A stretch of DNA of 64,000 bases from Oenanthe sinensis (lineage: Eukaryota > Streptophyta > Magnoliopsida > Apiales > Apiaceae), in assembly GCA_028671895.1 (NCBI GenBank), contig JAPMAC010000221.1:744001-808000 (forward strand). The letters run 5' to 3'. The notes beneath the pieces are model-generated. The model made no database searches, had not been told where the DNA came from, and saw only the letters and a program-made list of their open reading frames with translations. How positions within the stretch are numbered: position 1 is the first letter of the stretch; each line of letters begins with the position of its first letter. Below, piece after piece: positions 34,928 through 48,200 of the stretch. The position numbers and the translations under genes were made by a program.

Positions 34928-36470
34928 TGAAGGGTTTCGTGACACAAACGCAGCGGAATAAACGCGAAAAATAAATCAAAATAGCGAAACCCTCCGCAGG
35001 ATCCATGCGAAAACAAAAGATTTAATTCGGAGATAAAGAATAAATACCTTTAGAAGCTTTAACAGTTCATTAATGGAAGATTAATGGAGGTCCAAAGCTT
35101 GTTTAATCACCACGTATCCCGCTCTCGCGATCTACGCTCTACGGTATCCACACGAACACTTTTCATGAAGGATTGATGTGTACTAGCACCCGAAAACTTC
35201 TTCTCTCTCTATCTTCCTCATCTCTCAGAGCGGCTAGGGTTTTTGTAAAATCTCTTTTTTATTAAATCAGCCCATAAAGAGATTATATAGAGAGAGGAAT
35301 AAGTTTTCTAATTATAATCCAATTATAATTAATACTAATTCAAAATTCTAAATTATTTAATTAAGTCTCACTTAATTAATTAATTATTAATTTTGGAATT
35401 AGTTTAAGTAATTCATTTATTCTATTTATATAATTAATTAAGTCATACTTAATTAATATCATAAATAAAATAAATTACTTATTTAATTTAAATTCATAAT
35501 TTAAATTATTTCTCCTTCAAGCGTTCTTTGTGTGTGACCCTGTAGGTTATTATTACGTTGGCAACAATTTTAATATCTAATTAAAATTGTAAACAATGAG
35601 CGGCATCTAGTAATACATCATTGCTACCCAAGTAATAATAATAAATCGGTGATTCGATTAAGCCTTTCGTGAATAATGTTCCATGTAATATAATCCCTTT
35701 AATCTTGATATTATAGATTAAACTCAAGGCATGTCTCGTGTCATCCTCTTCATAATTTAATCTTTATTTTCTTGATCGATGAGTAGACTATTAAAATCAA
35801 ATCAACATTTGAGCACGGCCGTGCATTTCATAGTCTCACTCAAACAAGAGGCCAATAATATCACTCCTAAAATTAGGAGGATTAAATCCCATCTAGATCA
35901 TTCATATTTCTCATACGATTCATAATATACCCAATGTCCACTTTTATCATCACCCGGTCAAAGGTAACTTTTAATGTAATCAAAGTATATTAATTCTCGT
36001 ATAGAAATATAATGATTTCAGGTCTAAGGATCATTACACCATTATCACAGTGAGAATTACTTATGACACTTACTTAACATGTAGAATCTCACGGCGGGTC
36101 ATTCCAGTGCCATGCATTGATACATGCACTTATGTTCTTGACTTTAGTATCCCCATACCTATGACCAATGAGATGTGGTCATCTGTCAAGAAACATACTA
36201 GTCTTTGTGCATTATTATTGTCCTTAAATAATAATACTCGACTAGGGAATTTTAGGAATAAGATACTATTCATATAATCTCAGTTTTAAGTCACATACTT
36301 AAAGATATAGAATACGTATCAAAATTCCAAGGACATTTACTATGCTTTCAATTTATTACGCAGTAAACAAAACATAATAAATAAATAATAATCAATAAAA
36401 CATAATCCTTAATAATAAATATTTTCCTTAAAATATAAAAAGTATTGTCTCTAGAGCACAATTACTAACA
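34928..36470 (-). repeat. 3' LTR of the Angela-like element
   Basis: 1,543 bp; the plus strand starts TGAAGGGTTTCG and ends ACTAACA. It is offset from the partner LTR by exactly 7,216 bp along its whole length. Confidence 0.95.
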
Positions 36471-36482
36471 ATCTCCCACTTG
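36471..36482 (-). other. Polypurine tract of the Angela-like element (weak)
   Basis: atctcccacttg on the plus strand lies directly inside the 3' LTR edge. It is a short, interrupted purine tract on the minus strand, in the expected place. Confidence 0.5.
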
Positions 36483-36484
36483 CA

Positions 36485-39400
36485 CTAGAGCCAATTACCC
36501 AAGTATCCAATACTCATGAAACTAGTGTGACTTTCATGCTTCTGCTGCGACAAAGCCTTAGTCAGTGGGTCTGCAATATTATTATTAATATGCACTTTAC
36601 ATATATGTATATCTCCTTTATCATTAATCTCATTAATTAGGTGATATCTCCTAAGTACATGCCCAAACAGCCTCCTTGGCTGCTTCGCAAGCATCAATAT
36701 ACTCAGGCTCTATTGTAGAATCAACTATTGTCTCTGCTGTGAACCATTCCAGCATACAATATCTCAATAAAATTAGATAAAACACAAAGACAGACAGAAA
36801 CATTAAATTATCGTTATCTGTCTAGAAACCAGAATCACTGAAACCTCTTACAACTAGCTTCACATCTCCTCCATATAACAAGAATGAATCTTTAGTCCTC
36901 TTTAAGTACTTAAGAATATTCTTGATTGTCGTCCAGTGACCTTCACCTGGATTAGATCGGTATCTACTCATCATGGTTAAAGCATACGAGACATCAAGAC
37001 AAGTACATATCATTGCATACATTATAAAACCAACTGCTGACGCATATGGAATTTTACTCATGCAGTCCCTATCATCCAATGATTTAGGACAAATTTTATT
37101 TTGAGATCACTATCCCATGAGACATTGGGACATATCCATTTTAGTCTCTTTGCATTTGAAATCGATGCAAAACTTTGTCAATGTATGTACTCTAAATTAG
37201 GCCGATCAATCACCTTGATCTATCTCTATAGATCTCGATCCCTAATATATATGTCACATCGCCTAAGTCTTTCATTGAGAAATTATTTCTCAACCAAGTC
37301 TTCACAGTCTGTAGAGAAGGAATGTCATTCCCTATTAGTAATATATCATCAACATATAATACTAGGAATTCCACATGGCTCCCACTAAACTTCTTGTAAA
37401 CACAAGTTTCATCTTCATTCTGAATAAAGTCAAACTCTTTTTGACTGTTTCATGAAAACAAATGTTCCATCTCCTCGAGGCCTGCTTTAATCCATAAATT
37501 GATCGACGCAACTTACATACATTTCCAGCATCCTTTAGATCAACAAAACCCTTAGGGTGTGTCATGTACACATCCATATCTTCTTCAAGGCTCTCATTTA
37601 AGAAAGCGGTTTTGACATCCATTTGCCAGATTTCATAGTCATAGTAAGCAGCTATAGCAAGCAAAATCCTGATGGACATGACCATAACAACTGGTGAAAA
37701 GGTCTCATCATAGTCAATACCATGAATTTTCTTGAAACCTTTTGCACCAATCGTGCCTTATAGGTCTGTACATTAGCATCCATGTCGGTCTTCTTCTTGA
37801 AAACCCACTTGCACCCTATAGGTTTTACCCCTTCAGGTGGATCAACCAAAGTCCATACTTGATTAGTATACATGGATTCCATCTCAGATTTAATAGCATC
37901 CAGCCATCTCTTAGAATCTGGAGTGTTCATAGCGTCTTGGTAGGTGAGAGGCTCATCTTCATCCATAAGCATCACATCACCATCTTGAGTCAAGAGAAAT
38001 CCATATTATCTCTCGAGCTCATGGCGAATCCTACTAGACCTACGAATACCTGTGTTTCTTGAGCAGTATTATTTTTCTTGTACATTCTACTCAGGTTCCT
38101 CCACTAGTTCAACATTATCATGTGGGTCTCAAACTTCATTGAGATCTATTATCCTCCCACTGTCTCTCAGCATTTCGAGCAACAAACACTTTGTTCTCGG
38201 AAGGATTATAGAAAGAATAACCCCTTGTTTCAGTTGGGTATTCCACAAAATTACATTTGTCTGATTTTGGTCCTAGCTTGTCAGAGATTAGACGTTTCAC
38301 AAACGCTTCACATCCCCAAAATTTTATAAATGACATGCTGTGACGTTGCTCAGTCCATATCTCATAAGGAGTCTTTTGAACCAATTTAGTAGGAACACAA
38401 TTAAGTGTATGTGGAGCCGTTTCCAGGGTGCAACCCCAGAAACTAATTGGAAGATTCATTGACTCAACATTGATCGCACCATGTCCAACAAGGTGTGATC
38501 TCTCCTATCAAAAAACACCTTTCTTTGATATTTTCTACTTCATCTTTATAGTCTTTGAACTTTTCAAATGATTCGGATTAGTTCTTCAAAAGATACATAT
38601 ATCCGTATCTACTAAAATAATTAGTAAATTTTATGAAGTTAATAAAATCTACCTTTTGTCATCGTACACATATGACCACATACACCACTATGTATAAGTC
38701 ATACCCATTCAATGATCCCTTCACCATGTCCGGTAAAAGGAGCTTTAGTCATTTTACCAAATAAACCAAGATTCACATCCTTTTGTATGATTCATAATCA
38801 AACTTATCCATGAATGCATCCTTATGTATTCTGAAAATGCGTTTCTGATTAATACGGCCTCAACAACAGTGCCAAAGGTAATATTTGATTTGAGTCACTT
38901 TAGAACATATAAATTGTTAATTAGATGTGCAACATTATAAGGCTCATCATCAAAATAGAATAAACAACTATTGTTATAAAATGAAAAAGCCTTTCTTGTC
39001 CAAACAAGAAACTGAAATAATGTCTCTACCAATTGCAAGCACGCTATAACAATTATTAAGTTCTAAATTTTCCTTATAGGCCAAAAATTAAGTAACGAGT
39101 TCCTCGAACCAGAGCAACTATCTTTACTCCAATTCCAACCCGATACCTTAAGCTTGACCCTTATTGATCATCATCTTCCGATCTTCCAATTAAGCATGAC
39201 AGTTTAGTTTCCAGCCTCCCAATTTTCCACAGAAGCGATAATCGTCTTCTTTATCAACACCTCATTCAGACTTTAGAGTCTGCTTTAGGGATTGGACTTT
39301 GGTTTGACAACGGAACTAGATCAAATCTTCTCCTTGCCTTTCCATTTTCCTTTCTCTTTTGCATTCCCTATGTTTACCATCAATATAGTAGTAGTTCATG

Positions 39401-39951
39401 CATTTATCATATTACTTTCAGCAGTTCTCAACATGCTTAGCAACTCAATGAGTGTTTTACCAATCTTATTCACTTTATTGTTCATAACAAAATAAGATTT
39501 GTCCAAAGATTGTAAGATCAAATCTAACTGTCTCTAGACCAATCTAGAAACCCAAAATATCAAAGGTACTCATTATACCCTATAATCTTTAGAACATGTG
39601 GTGTAACCGGGTCTCACTCTCCCTACTTGTACGTGTATAGTGCCCTTTTAAATATATCTTGTGCTCAATCGTCTCATAAGCATCTATATGCTCGTATTGC
39701 TTCTTAAGCTCAGCACATATATTTGCGAGCATGAGACATGAAACATCAGTCGCAACATCAATTTGCTTCCAATAAGCACTATGATTTGCACATGTTACAT
39801 TCTCAACTTTAAGAGTAGGGGAAGAGATTTGACTAATATCGTGGTGCCCGAGGACGATCCTCAAGCTCCTATGTCAGTCAAGGAAATATATTCTCGTCAA
39901 CTTGTCCTTCTCAAGAACTGATCGCATAGAAAAGTTGTTTGTGTTTATCAT
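36485..39951 (-). pseudogene. Angela-like gag-pol remnants
   Basis: The gag start is at 39,951 (MINTNNFSMRSVLEKDKLT) and aligns with the gag at 7,197; the Trp of the LDWQR motif is a TGA. Gag remnants end near 39,590. Integrase traces are visible at 38,800-38,500 (GLFGKMTKAPFTGHGE) with stops; an integrase C-terminus is open at 38,136-38,459 (ISFWGCTLETAPHTLN). RT pieces lie at 37,652-37,993 (PIGCKWVFKKKTD) and 37,362-37,685 (QMDVKTAFLNESLEED, YGLKQASRRW), separated by a frameshift. The connection is at 36,822-37,079 and the RNase H end at 36,485-36,697 (NIADPLTKAL). No protease was found. No functional product is possible from this copy, so it would have needed proteins from another element to move. 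Confidence 0.88.
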
Positions 39952-42130
39952 TTGATATCTACAATATTAAAGTGCATAAAATAAACTAGGTTGCAAATTT
40001 AATATTAATTATGTTTAAGTGATTATGGTATATCATCATATACCTCCCACTATTTTTATCAAACTAATAGCCCTTACTATTAATTTGGAAAGTATATCCC
40101 ATAATTCTTTCTAGTGAGCCAAGATCCATATTTCGTCATGTCCTAAGTCAACCACTGGAAGTCCTTAGAAAATGATTATTTAGGTAGACAACAGTTGTCA
40201 ATTATATCATATATAATTCTTGGATAGTTTGGTGAACAACGATTGATCTTATCTATCTAATAGACTTTTAACCAAACTCTATGCTTCTAAGTTCATAATA
40301 GTTGAATATAACCGTTTATTTTCACTTATTATGACGACTCAGTTAAGTTAGACCCAATGATACAACGGCCGAATATAACCGTTTATATTCGTCGCATCTC
40401 ACCACAATAGATAGGAGTCCCCTGCCACTGACAGTCCTTCCCCTTATCGATCTAGGATTCGATGAGTGTTCATTCATTGGAAAGCATCCGAGTAAAACTT
40501 AATATTTTGTTAAGGGGTTTTAGAAAATTTATAACGATCATGATCACATCATAAAGAGATCCTCAATTTTTCCTTGAACCAAATATTTCAAATCGACATC
40601 TTAAATTGTTCATTTCCCAGGTAGATGGAGGATACCAATGGTCACACTTAAAACCCATCAGCCTTACGAATACGCATATCCGCTTTTGTCAGAAAATTCC
40701 AATTATAGATATCAAAAATCCATATTTAATTCCATGTTTTAAAAATCCATATTTCATAAACACAAGAATCTCATGATCGTTTGTTAATTTTAAAATCTTG
40801 AATCGTTAAAGATTTTATCTTGTTTAAGCAAACATGGCATGGGTGTCGTATCTAATACATACATGATTAATCAATATTAAGCATGCATCTCAATTATATC
40901 TACGCATACATACCAATACATGCAATCATATACATATATGTAATGTGCGTAAATTAAACGTGTTTGGTTATGGCCCCATCCTATATGATATTTCCAAGCT
41001 AATGGAAATATCAAGGTCAGTCTATGGTGGTTTTAAAAATACTATCTATTACATGTCTTCTTTCTTCATTGCTCCATCATCCCCTTTTGGATCGCCTCCT
41101 TGCTTGCAAGTCTTCATTGATAATTACATTGAATAATAAAAATAAAACTATTCTAATGAAATTACAAGAAGAACTCGAGTTACATTCGAGATAATTAAAT
41201 TACAATGAATAAACGACATGCAAGTCGTATTTAGAAACCAAAACCATAAATCAAAACCACTATCCTATGGGTCTTTAGGCCATAACCATCCACCATGCTA
41301 TCATATAACACATATAATATATCTCATATTATATAATCATATCATATAATCATATATAACAAATTTCGAAATTTCAGAAAATTAAAAACAAATTTCTGAA
41401 GACAATAAATCGCTATTTCGAGGCCTTGAACGACGTCAAACGCCTTACAGACCCGTCGTTGATAGTATAGCTATCAGTTTTGTTCATTGGCCCGATTCCA
41501 GTCAGAAAACACATATCGTTTACGAAAATCGGATATGGCAGTCAGATTTCTCCAAATCTGACGGTGTTTCAGAAATCGTATCATATACAGTTCTCATAAC
41601 AAAAATAAGCATATATCATATATACATATACAGAGATACATACAATAATCATATGATTATACATTACATGAATATCATATATTCATAATATATACATACA
41701 TATACTCAAAATTTTAGAAAATCAAATAATTTTCAGAAAATCATAAATCACCGTTTTGGAGGCTGTAACGACATCTAATGGCTTACAGACGCAGAGCTGA
41801 CTATGTCAGTATTTCTCAGTGACCCGATTCCAGTCAGAAAACACATATCGTTTGCGAAAATCGGACAATGGACACAGATTTCAGAAAATCAACGGCAGCC
41901 GTTTCAGAATTCGTATCGAATACGATTCCCATAATAAGAACAAACATGTATCATATACATACATCAACACACATAATCATCACATGATTATATATCATAT
42001 GAATATCATATATTCATAATATATATAAACATATACATATTATATCAATATAAAATCATGATAGATCGCATACATGCTTATATATCAAAAACTGTTAAGC
42101 ACATAACCGAATTAAAACGTTTCGCAAGTA
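39952..42130 (-). other. Leader of the Angela-like element
   Basis: About 2.2 kb between PBS and gag without a credible gene. The gag-proximal part matches the leader of the plus-strand copy (5,800-7,190). The PBS-proximal part contains a tandem duplication of about 332 bp. Confidence 0.7.
41361..42035. repeat. Two diverged tandem copies of about 332 bp in the leader
   Basis: cccgattccagtcagaaaac occurs at 41,491 and 41,823, and gaatatcatatattcataat recurs with the same spacing near 41,670 and 42,000. The blocks between align with many substitutions and small gaps. Confidence 0.8.
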
Positions 42131-42142
42131 GCTCTGATACCA
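42131..42142 (-). other. Primer binding site of the Angela-like element
   Basis: Exact TGGTATCAGAGC on the minus strand, one base inside the 5' LTR that starts at 42,144. Confidence 0.9.
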
Positions 42143-42143
42143 T

Positions 42144-43686
42144 TGAAGGGTTTCGTGACACAAACGCAGCGGAATAAACGCGAAAAATAAATCAAAATAG
42201 CGAAACCCTCCGCAGGATCCATGCGAAAACAAAAGATTTAATTCGGAGATAAAGAATAAATACCTTTAGAAGCTTTAACAGTTCATTAATGGAAGATTAA
42301 TGGAGGTCCAAAGCTTGTTTAATCACCACGTATCCCGCTCTCGCGATCTACGCTCTACGGTATCCACACGAACACTTTTCATGAAGGATTGATGTGTACT
42401 AGCACCCGAAAACTTCTTCTCTCTCTATCTTCCTCATCTCTCAGAGCGGCTAGGGTTTTTGTAAAATCTCTTTTTTATTAAATCAGCCCATAAAGAGATT
42501 ATATAGAGAGAGGAATAAGTTTTCTAATTATAATCCAATTATAATTAATACTAATTCAAAATTCTAAATTATTTAATTAAGTCTCACTTAATTAATTAAT
42601 TATTAATTTTGGAATTAGTTTAAGTAATTCATTTATTCTATTTATATAATTAATTAAGTCATACTTAATTAATATCATAAATAAAATAAATTACTTATTT
42701 AATTTAAATTCATAATTTAAATTATTTCTCCTTCAAGCGTTCTTTGTGTGTGACCCTGTAGGTTATTATTACGTTGGCAACAATTTTAATATCTAATTAA
42801 AATTGTAAACAATGAGCGGCATCTAGTAATACATCATTGCTACCCAAGTAATAATAATAAATCGGTGATTCGATTAAGCCTTTCGTGAATAATGTTCCAT
42901 GTAATATAATCCCTTTAATCTTGATATTATAGATTAAACTCAAGGCATGTCTCGTGTCATCCTCTTCATAATTTAATCTTTATTTTCTTGATCGATGAGT
43001 AGACTATTAAAATCAAATCAACATTTGAGCACGGCCGTGCATTTCATAGTCTCACTCAAACAAGAGGCCAATAATATCACTCCTAAAATTAGGAGGATTA
43101 AATCCCATCTAGATCATTCATATTTCTCATACGATTCATAATATACCCAATGTCCACTTTTATCATCACCCGGTCAAAGGTAACTTTTAATGTAATCAAA
43201 GTATATTAATTCTCGTATAGAAATATAATGATTTCAGGTCTAAGGATCATTACACCATTATCACAGTGAGAATTACTTATGACACTTACTTAACATGTAG
43301 AATCTCACGGCGGGTCATTCCAGTGCCATGCATTGATACATGCACTTATGTTCTTGACTTTAGTATCCCCATACCTATGACCAATGAGATGTGGTCATCT
43401 GTCAAGAAACATACTAGTCTTTGTGCATTATTATTGTCCTTAAATAATAATACTCGACTAGGGAATTTTAGGAATAAGATACTATTCATATAATCTCAGT
43501 TTTAAGTCACATACTTAAAGATATAGAATACGTATCAAAATTCCAAGGACATTTACTATGCTTTCAATTTATTACGCAGTAAACAAAACATAATAAATAA
43601 ATAATAATCAATAAAACATAATCCTTAATAATAAATATTTTCCTTAAAATATAAAAAGTATTGTCTCTAGAGCACAATTACTAACA
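42144..43686 (-). repeat. 5' LTR of the Angela-like element
   Basis: 1,543 bp, identical as far as read to 34,928-36,470, followed on the right by the second gtatg (43,687-43,691). Confidence 0.95.
42498..42506 (-). promoter_or_regulatory. Predicted TATA box of the Angela-like 5' LTR
   Basis: The minus strand reads CTATATAAT and is followed within 70 bp by AAAACCCTAG, the same arrangement as in the LTR at 3,699. Prediction only. Confidence 0.45.
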
Positions 43687-43689
43687 GTA

Positions 43690-44886
43690 TGTTAGGTCCA
43701 AATGTGTTGTAGAGGGGGGTGAATACAACATTTCAAATTAATGAAGCAATAAATACTATGTAATAAATGAACACAATGATTCAAGGAATATATATCTTAT
43801 ATATAACTTGAAAGGGTTGCTACAACATTCATTACAATAGTACAACAGAAGTAAAGAGGGTAGTAAATGATACTAAGCTCTATGAATATACTTTCTCTCT
43901 ATTACAAGTGTTTCTCTCGAATATTGCTCTCTTGATAAGTTACACAAGTACTTCTATTTATACTACTTTGTAATCTATGACTTGTAGTCTTCAAAAGATA
44001 AGATATATGTGGCCCACTGTTGTCCACGAGAATCTTATCTTGTCTTGAAAGCTTGGAAATCTGCCACCAGGATGATGCCATGTGTCATGTTGAAACTGTC
44101 CTCTATGTAGAATTTCTACATAGGAAATTCTACTTGAATCTATCTCGAACTTTAAGTAGAATTTCTACATAGGAATTTCTACTTGGCTATCTCGAACTTT
44201 TAAGTAGAATTTCTACATAGGAAATTCGAGATAGCTTCCTGAGTTGAGTACTTAGAAAATATTTTCACCTCCAGAATTTCTACTTGGCTCTAAGTAGAAA
44301 CTTATCTAGAATTTCTAGATAGGAATTTCTACATAGGTTCCCTTGTAAGTACTTAGAGAAATTCTGGGCTTCAACTTGAAACTTCAATGCAACATCTTGA
44401 ACTTGTGATTTCTTCATATCTTCTATTTTCTTCAACAAGCTCTTGAACATGGATCTCTGCTACTGACAAAAACTTGCTATCAATGTCCTGACACTTGATG
44501 CAATGGTCTGGTTCATAAGTGACTAGTCTTGATAGGTTTCTTGCTTCTGAATAGATTACCATGTTCAATTAGAGATGTGTCTTTCCAACAATTGCTTTCC
44601 TTCTTCTTCACTTGAAATCAATTAGTCTTATTGATACTGATAGTTATGATCTTGATTCATTGAGTTACAAATCACTGGGGCATGAACAACTTTGACTTGA
44701 ACTTCTTCCAATGATTTCTTCTTTGTTAGATCATATTTAACATGTTGAATTGTATCAATTACTTTGTCTTCATTTGTATTGATTTCTTTGTGACTTCTCG
44801 TTCTTGATTGTCTTCGGGTTAAGTATCTTTTCTTTAGTTGAGTTACATAAGTTATAGTGTTACAAGTTTAGACACTCTGCCTTTCA
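43690..44886 (-). repeat. 3' LTR of the SIRE-type element
   Basis: 1,197 bp; the plus strand starts TGTTAGGTCCAAATGTG and ends ctgcctttca, directly before the polypurine tract. It contains a 48-bp-period repeat (44,105-44,250). Confidence 0.95.
44105..44250 (+). repeat. 48-bp tandem repeat within the SIRE LTR
   Basis: Units built on aagtagaatttctacatagg and a ctatctcgaac segment start at 44,106, 44,154 and 44,202. Each contains the near-palindrome gtagaatttctac. The partner LTR has the same array at about 57,623-57,768. Further degenerate motifs continue to 44,340. Confidence 0.85.
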
Positions 44887-44898
44887 ATCTCCCCCTAT
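44887..44898 (-). other. Polypurine tract of the SIRE-type element
   Basis: The minus strand reads ATAGGGGGAGAT immediately before the LTR start TGAAAGGCAG. A second copy sits at 58,405-58,416 next to the other LTR. Confidence 0.9.
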
Positions 44899-45294
44899 TT
44901 GATTGTCTAACAATGACATTCAAATTAAAGAAGGATAACTCAACTAAATAATGAGACGAGAAAAGATAAGTAACATTAATGTCTTGTACATTTTACAATT
45001 GAATGAAAATCTTGAAAACAATACAAAGAACTTTTTAAAGTAAACATAAGCTAGAAAGAGAATTCGAACCTCGAATTAAAGACCATTGACATGATCTCTA
45101 TCACCTGGATTATTTCATACCTTTCAGTCCAACTCATATCACCTTATTGGATCCACTCTGATTCACGGTTACAGTATGGTGAATTAGCCTATCTCGCATA
45201 CCGTGGTCAGGTAAATTTTCCTCAAGTGAGTTAGAGCAACCAAAAGATATGAAGTTTTTCCAACTTCAAGTTCACATCCCTTTGAACTTTAACT
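44899..45294 (-). other. Spacer between the extra ORF and the polypurine tract
   Basis: About 400 bp after the stop of the 1,254-codon ORF. No gene seen. Its first 159 bp recur at the right end of the element (to 58,575). Confidence 0.6.
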
Positions 45295-48200
45295 CTAATT
45301 CCGTTTCCCCTTCCTAACTTCCTTAACAGCACTGCGCTTATCTTCTCCTTGTTTTCTGCGCCTTTCTTTCCTTTGCTGTTCTCGTTTGTATACTGGATCG
45401 TGTAGTTGTGCCCATCTCGCATTCAGCAAACTCACTGCTTCCATTTCCAGAGGATTCTTGGGTTCTGGATATGGATGTCTGAAAAGCCTTCTTAGTTTAT
45501 CAACTTCCTGGGTAGTTCTGATCTTTGGAATGTCCTCAAAGTTTTTCATGATGAGCTGAGGCTTCCAATGAGCTTTATCAGCTTTGAACTGACAGTAGAT
45601 CATTTTAGGGTAGCCCTTGACACGGTTGGTATTGAACCTACTAGCCGCATCTGACTCCATTCTCCTTTTCTCTTTTACTACCTCAGATAAGTACTTTAAT
45701 AGTCTCTGCTTTTCATCTGCAAACATATCCTCTACATCTCCCAATTTGAATTCATCTCTGACTTTGTCTAGAAATGCAGCATCTTGAGTCTGCAGCAGCC
45801 ATTTCCTACTCATATGCAAAAAGGTTTGATTCTGGTTTGCATCAATGAACACCAAGGCATCAGCTGTATCATCTGTGTAAGAATGAATCCAGTATACACT
45901 TTCTCTTCCTGGAACACCAACTGCCTCCCTTATCTCTCCTTGTTCCAGGGGTCCTGAAGGAAGAGTCAAAGCTTCATCTACGCTTTTCACAGCTTGTAGA
46001 ATATCCCATTTTCTTTGCATTAGCTCTGGCTCAATCTTCACATTATCCAGAGGATTTGGAGCAACGACATCGCACTTCCATATTTCACTGCTCTTCTGAA
46101 AGATTATCTTCTCAATGAACTCCACTGATTTTTCTTTAATATCCGAGGTGAATCCCTTACCCATCATTTGTCTGCAAACAGCTTTAAGGGATTCCACCGA
46201 TAGAGCCATCAAGTCATTTTCTTCCAAACTAACCCTCTTCATCTTTCCATCAACAACCATTCTGACAACGTCTGGATTGGCTGAGAATTCTGGTCCCTTG
46301 TCCTCTGCTAACTGCATTAACTGATCTCTATACAGAATGCTTAGCTCCTCAGCTTGAGAATATTCAATTTTAGTTGCTAGCAAGAACAATTCTGACGCAG
46401 ATCTTCTCGACATAAACTGATCATCGACATACATAAAAGACATCGGGGCTCCATCAATTAAAGACAAGATGACTTGCCATTCATTATCCACGGTTTTGTA
46501 TCCAACACGGACTTTAGAAATCATTCTCTTCAAAGCATTTATATAGTCCATCGTCATCGAATTCTTCATGTTCAAGTTGAAGAACAAGTCATCTGCCTCC
46601 TTATTATGAACTCCATGAGCACACGACCCCATCAGTATCTTTCGTGCATCGTCCCATTTCTGTCCAATCCTCCTTTTGTCCAGATCAACTTGAGGATCAG
46701 CTAGTCTGGCAAGCTCATGATCATACTGCTTTTCCTTGAGCTCCACTTGCTTCTCAAGAAAAACAGCTTTATCCTGCATCATCTTCATTTTGAAAAATTG
46801 AGCTTGTTCCAGAGCTAACTGCTGAGCTTTCAGGGTCTCCTCATCAACAGGAATCTCTTCAGCAGACGCCCCAGCACCTCCACCTTGTTCCTCCAAAGAT
46901 CTCTTAATTGCATGTGCTAGAGGTACGTCTTCCATATCAGAATCTGAATCAACTTGCACGTGTTCCTGTCGATCACCAAAGTCAGTGAATGGCTCTTCTT
47001 GTTCAACCATCACTGCTTTACCCTTTCGCTTCCTCTGAGCCTCCTCATCAGTCACCATTGGATCAATCTCTTCTTCAGCACGGGGTGACTGTTGTGTCGT
47101 CTCATTACCTCCTTTCTCCCCCTTAGGTGAGTTATCATGAACATCACCTGGTACACCAGAGCCACCAGCATGTGAACCAAAACCAGAAGGTCCACCAGCA
47201 CCACCTGCACCACCTGTACCATCATCATCAGCCGGGGGAGGTTGTGGGAATTGTTCTTCAAAGCACTCCGGGGGAACCAAATGCCGAACTGCATACATCA
47301 TTCGACTGACCTCCGTTGCCAGTGTATGCAGAACGCTTTCAACACTCCCCATTCTGTCATACAGAGTGCTGCCCAAGAGACCACCAGCATGGCCCAGGTC
47401 ATTGACTTTGTTTGTCATATCTTTTAAAGCTTCGGCTTGACCTGCCATTCGTGCTGCGTAGTCATCAAGAGCTCTCTTGTGATCGCCGACATTAACCCCT
47501 AACTGCCCCATAGATTGCCCAAACTGCTCCATCTGATTTTCTACAGTTGACATACGTGTTGCAAGAGTTTCAAGAACCAGGGACGGTGTTTGGCTTAGGT
47601 TTTCTCGCTCTAAGAATCGTTCTGTTTGTGTTTGACGCTCAGTTTCGGGCCTTAAAAATGAAGGTCCCTCACTCCCTAAACGCTCACACTCACTCCCTGT
47701 CTCACGCTCGTGTATGTCTTCAATAATAGTACGCAGATTCAAAGCAGTACCTGCAGAAACTGGATAAGAAAAATGAGGAACAGTTATGGGATCAATGTCT
47801 CCTGTTGTGTCCTGAGGTGGAATCTCAGGCTGAGAGGCTGCAGAGTGTTCAAGTACAACAGTAGAACCGATCCTCTCTGCAGCATCAGGACGTACCGGTG
47901 AAGGTACTTTCGAAGCTCGTAAAACTTCCGGCCTAACTGAAGGAACAGGCTCTTCAGAAGACACTGAATCCTCAGCAACCATCCTAGGTGTTGACTGTGG
48001 TGTCCTAGGAGACGGTTGCTGTTCCTTTTGCCTGGCTGTGAAGTGAGTGAGAGATTGGCCCTCATCTTGTTCGTCATCAATATGCTCATCAGGAATCCCT
48101 TGAAATGCTTCATTGTGGGCAGATGGATTCTGAGCATGTGATGAGATTTGTGAAGTCCCCGCGAGAGTAGTTACACCTGCATCATAAGAGAGCCACACTT

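Larger units (their letters stand above)
34928..43686 (-). mobile_element. Angela-like Ty1/Copia element, complete ends, ruined coding region
   Basis: An 8,759-bp element on the minus strand: 5' LTR 42,144-43,686, PBS, leader, gag and pol remnants, weak PPT, 3' LTR 34,928-36,470. Both LTRs are 1,543 bp and identical wherever compared. The 5-bp duplication gtatg is perfect. Despite this fresh look, gag and pol are broken throughout. It belongs to the same family as the truncated copy at 3,699-8,003. It sits exactly at the boundary between the Tekay fragment and the SIRE LTR and is the youngest insertion of this stack. Confidence 0.93.

Noticed and set aside
36050..36277. 75-codon plus-strand frame repeated identically at 43,266-43,493
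   Set aside because: Lies inside the two identical Angela LTRs, antisense to the element; no domain.
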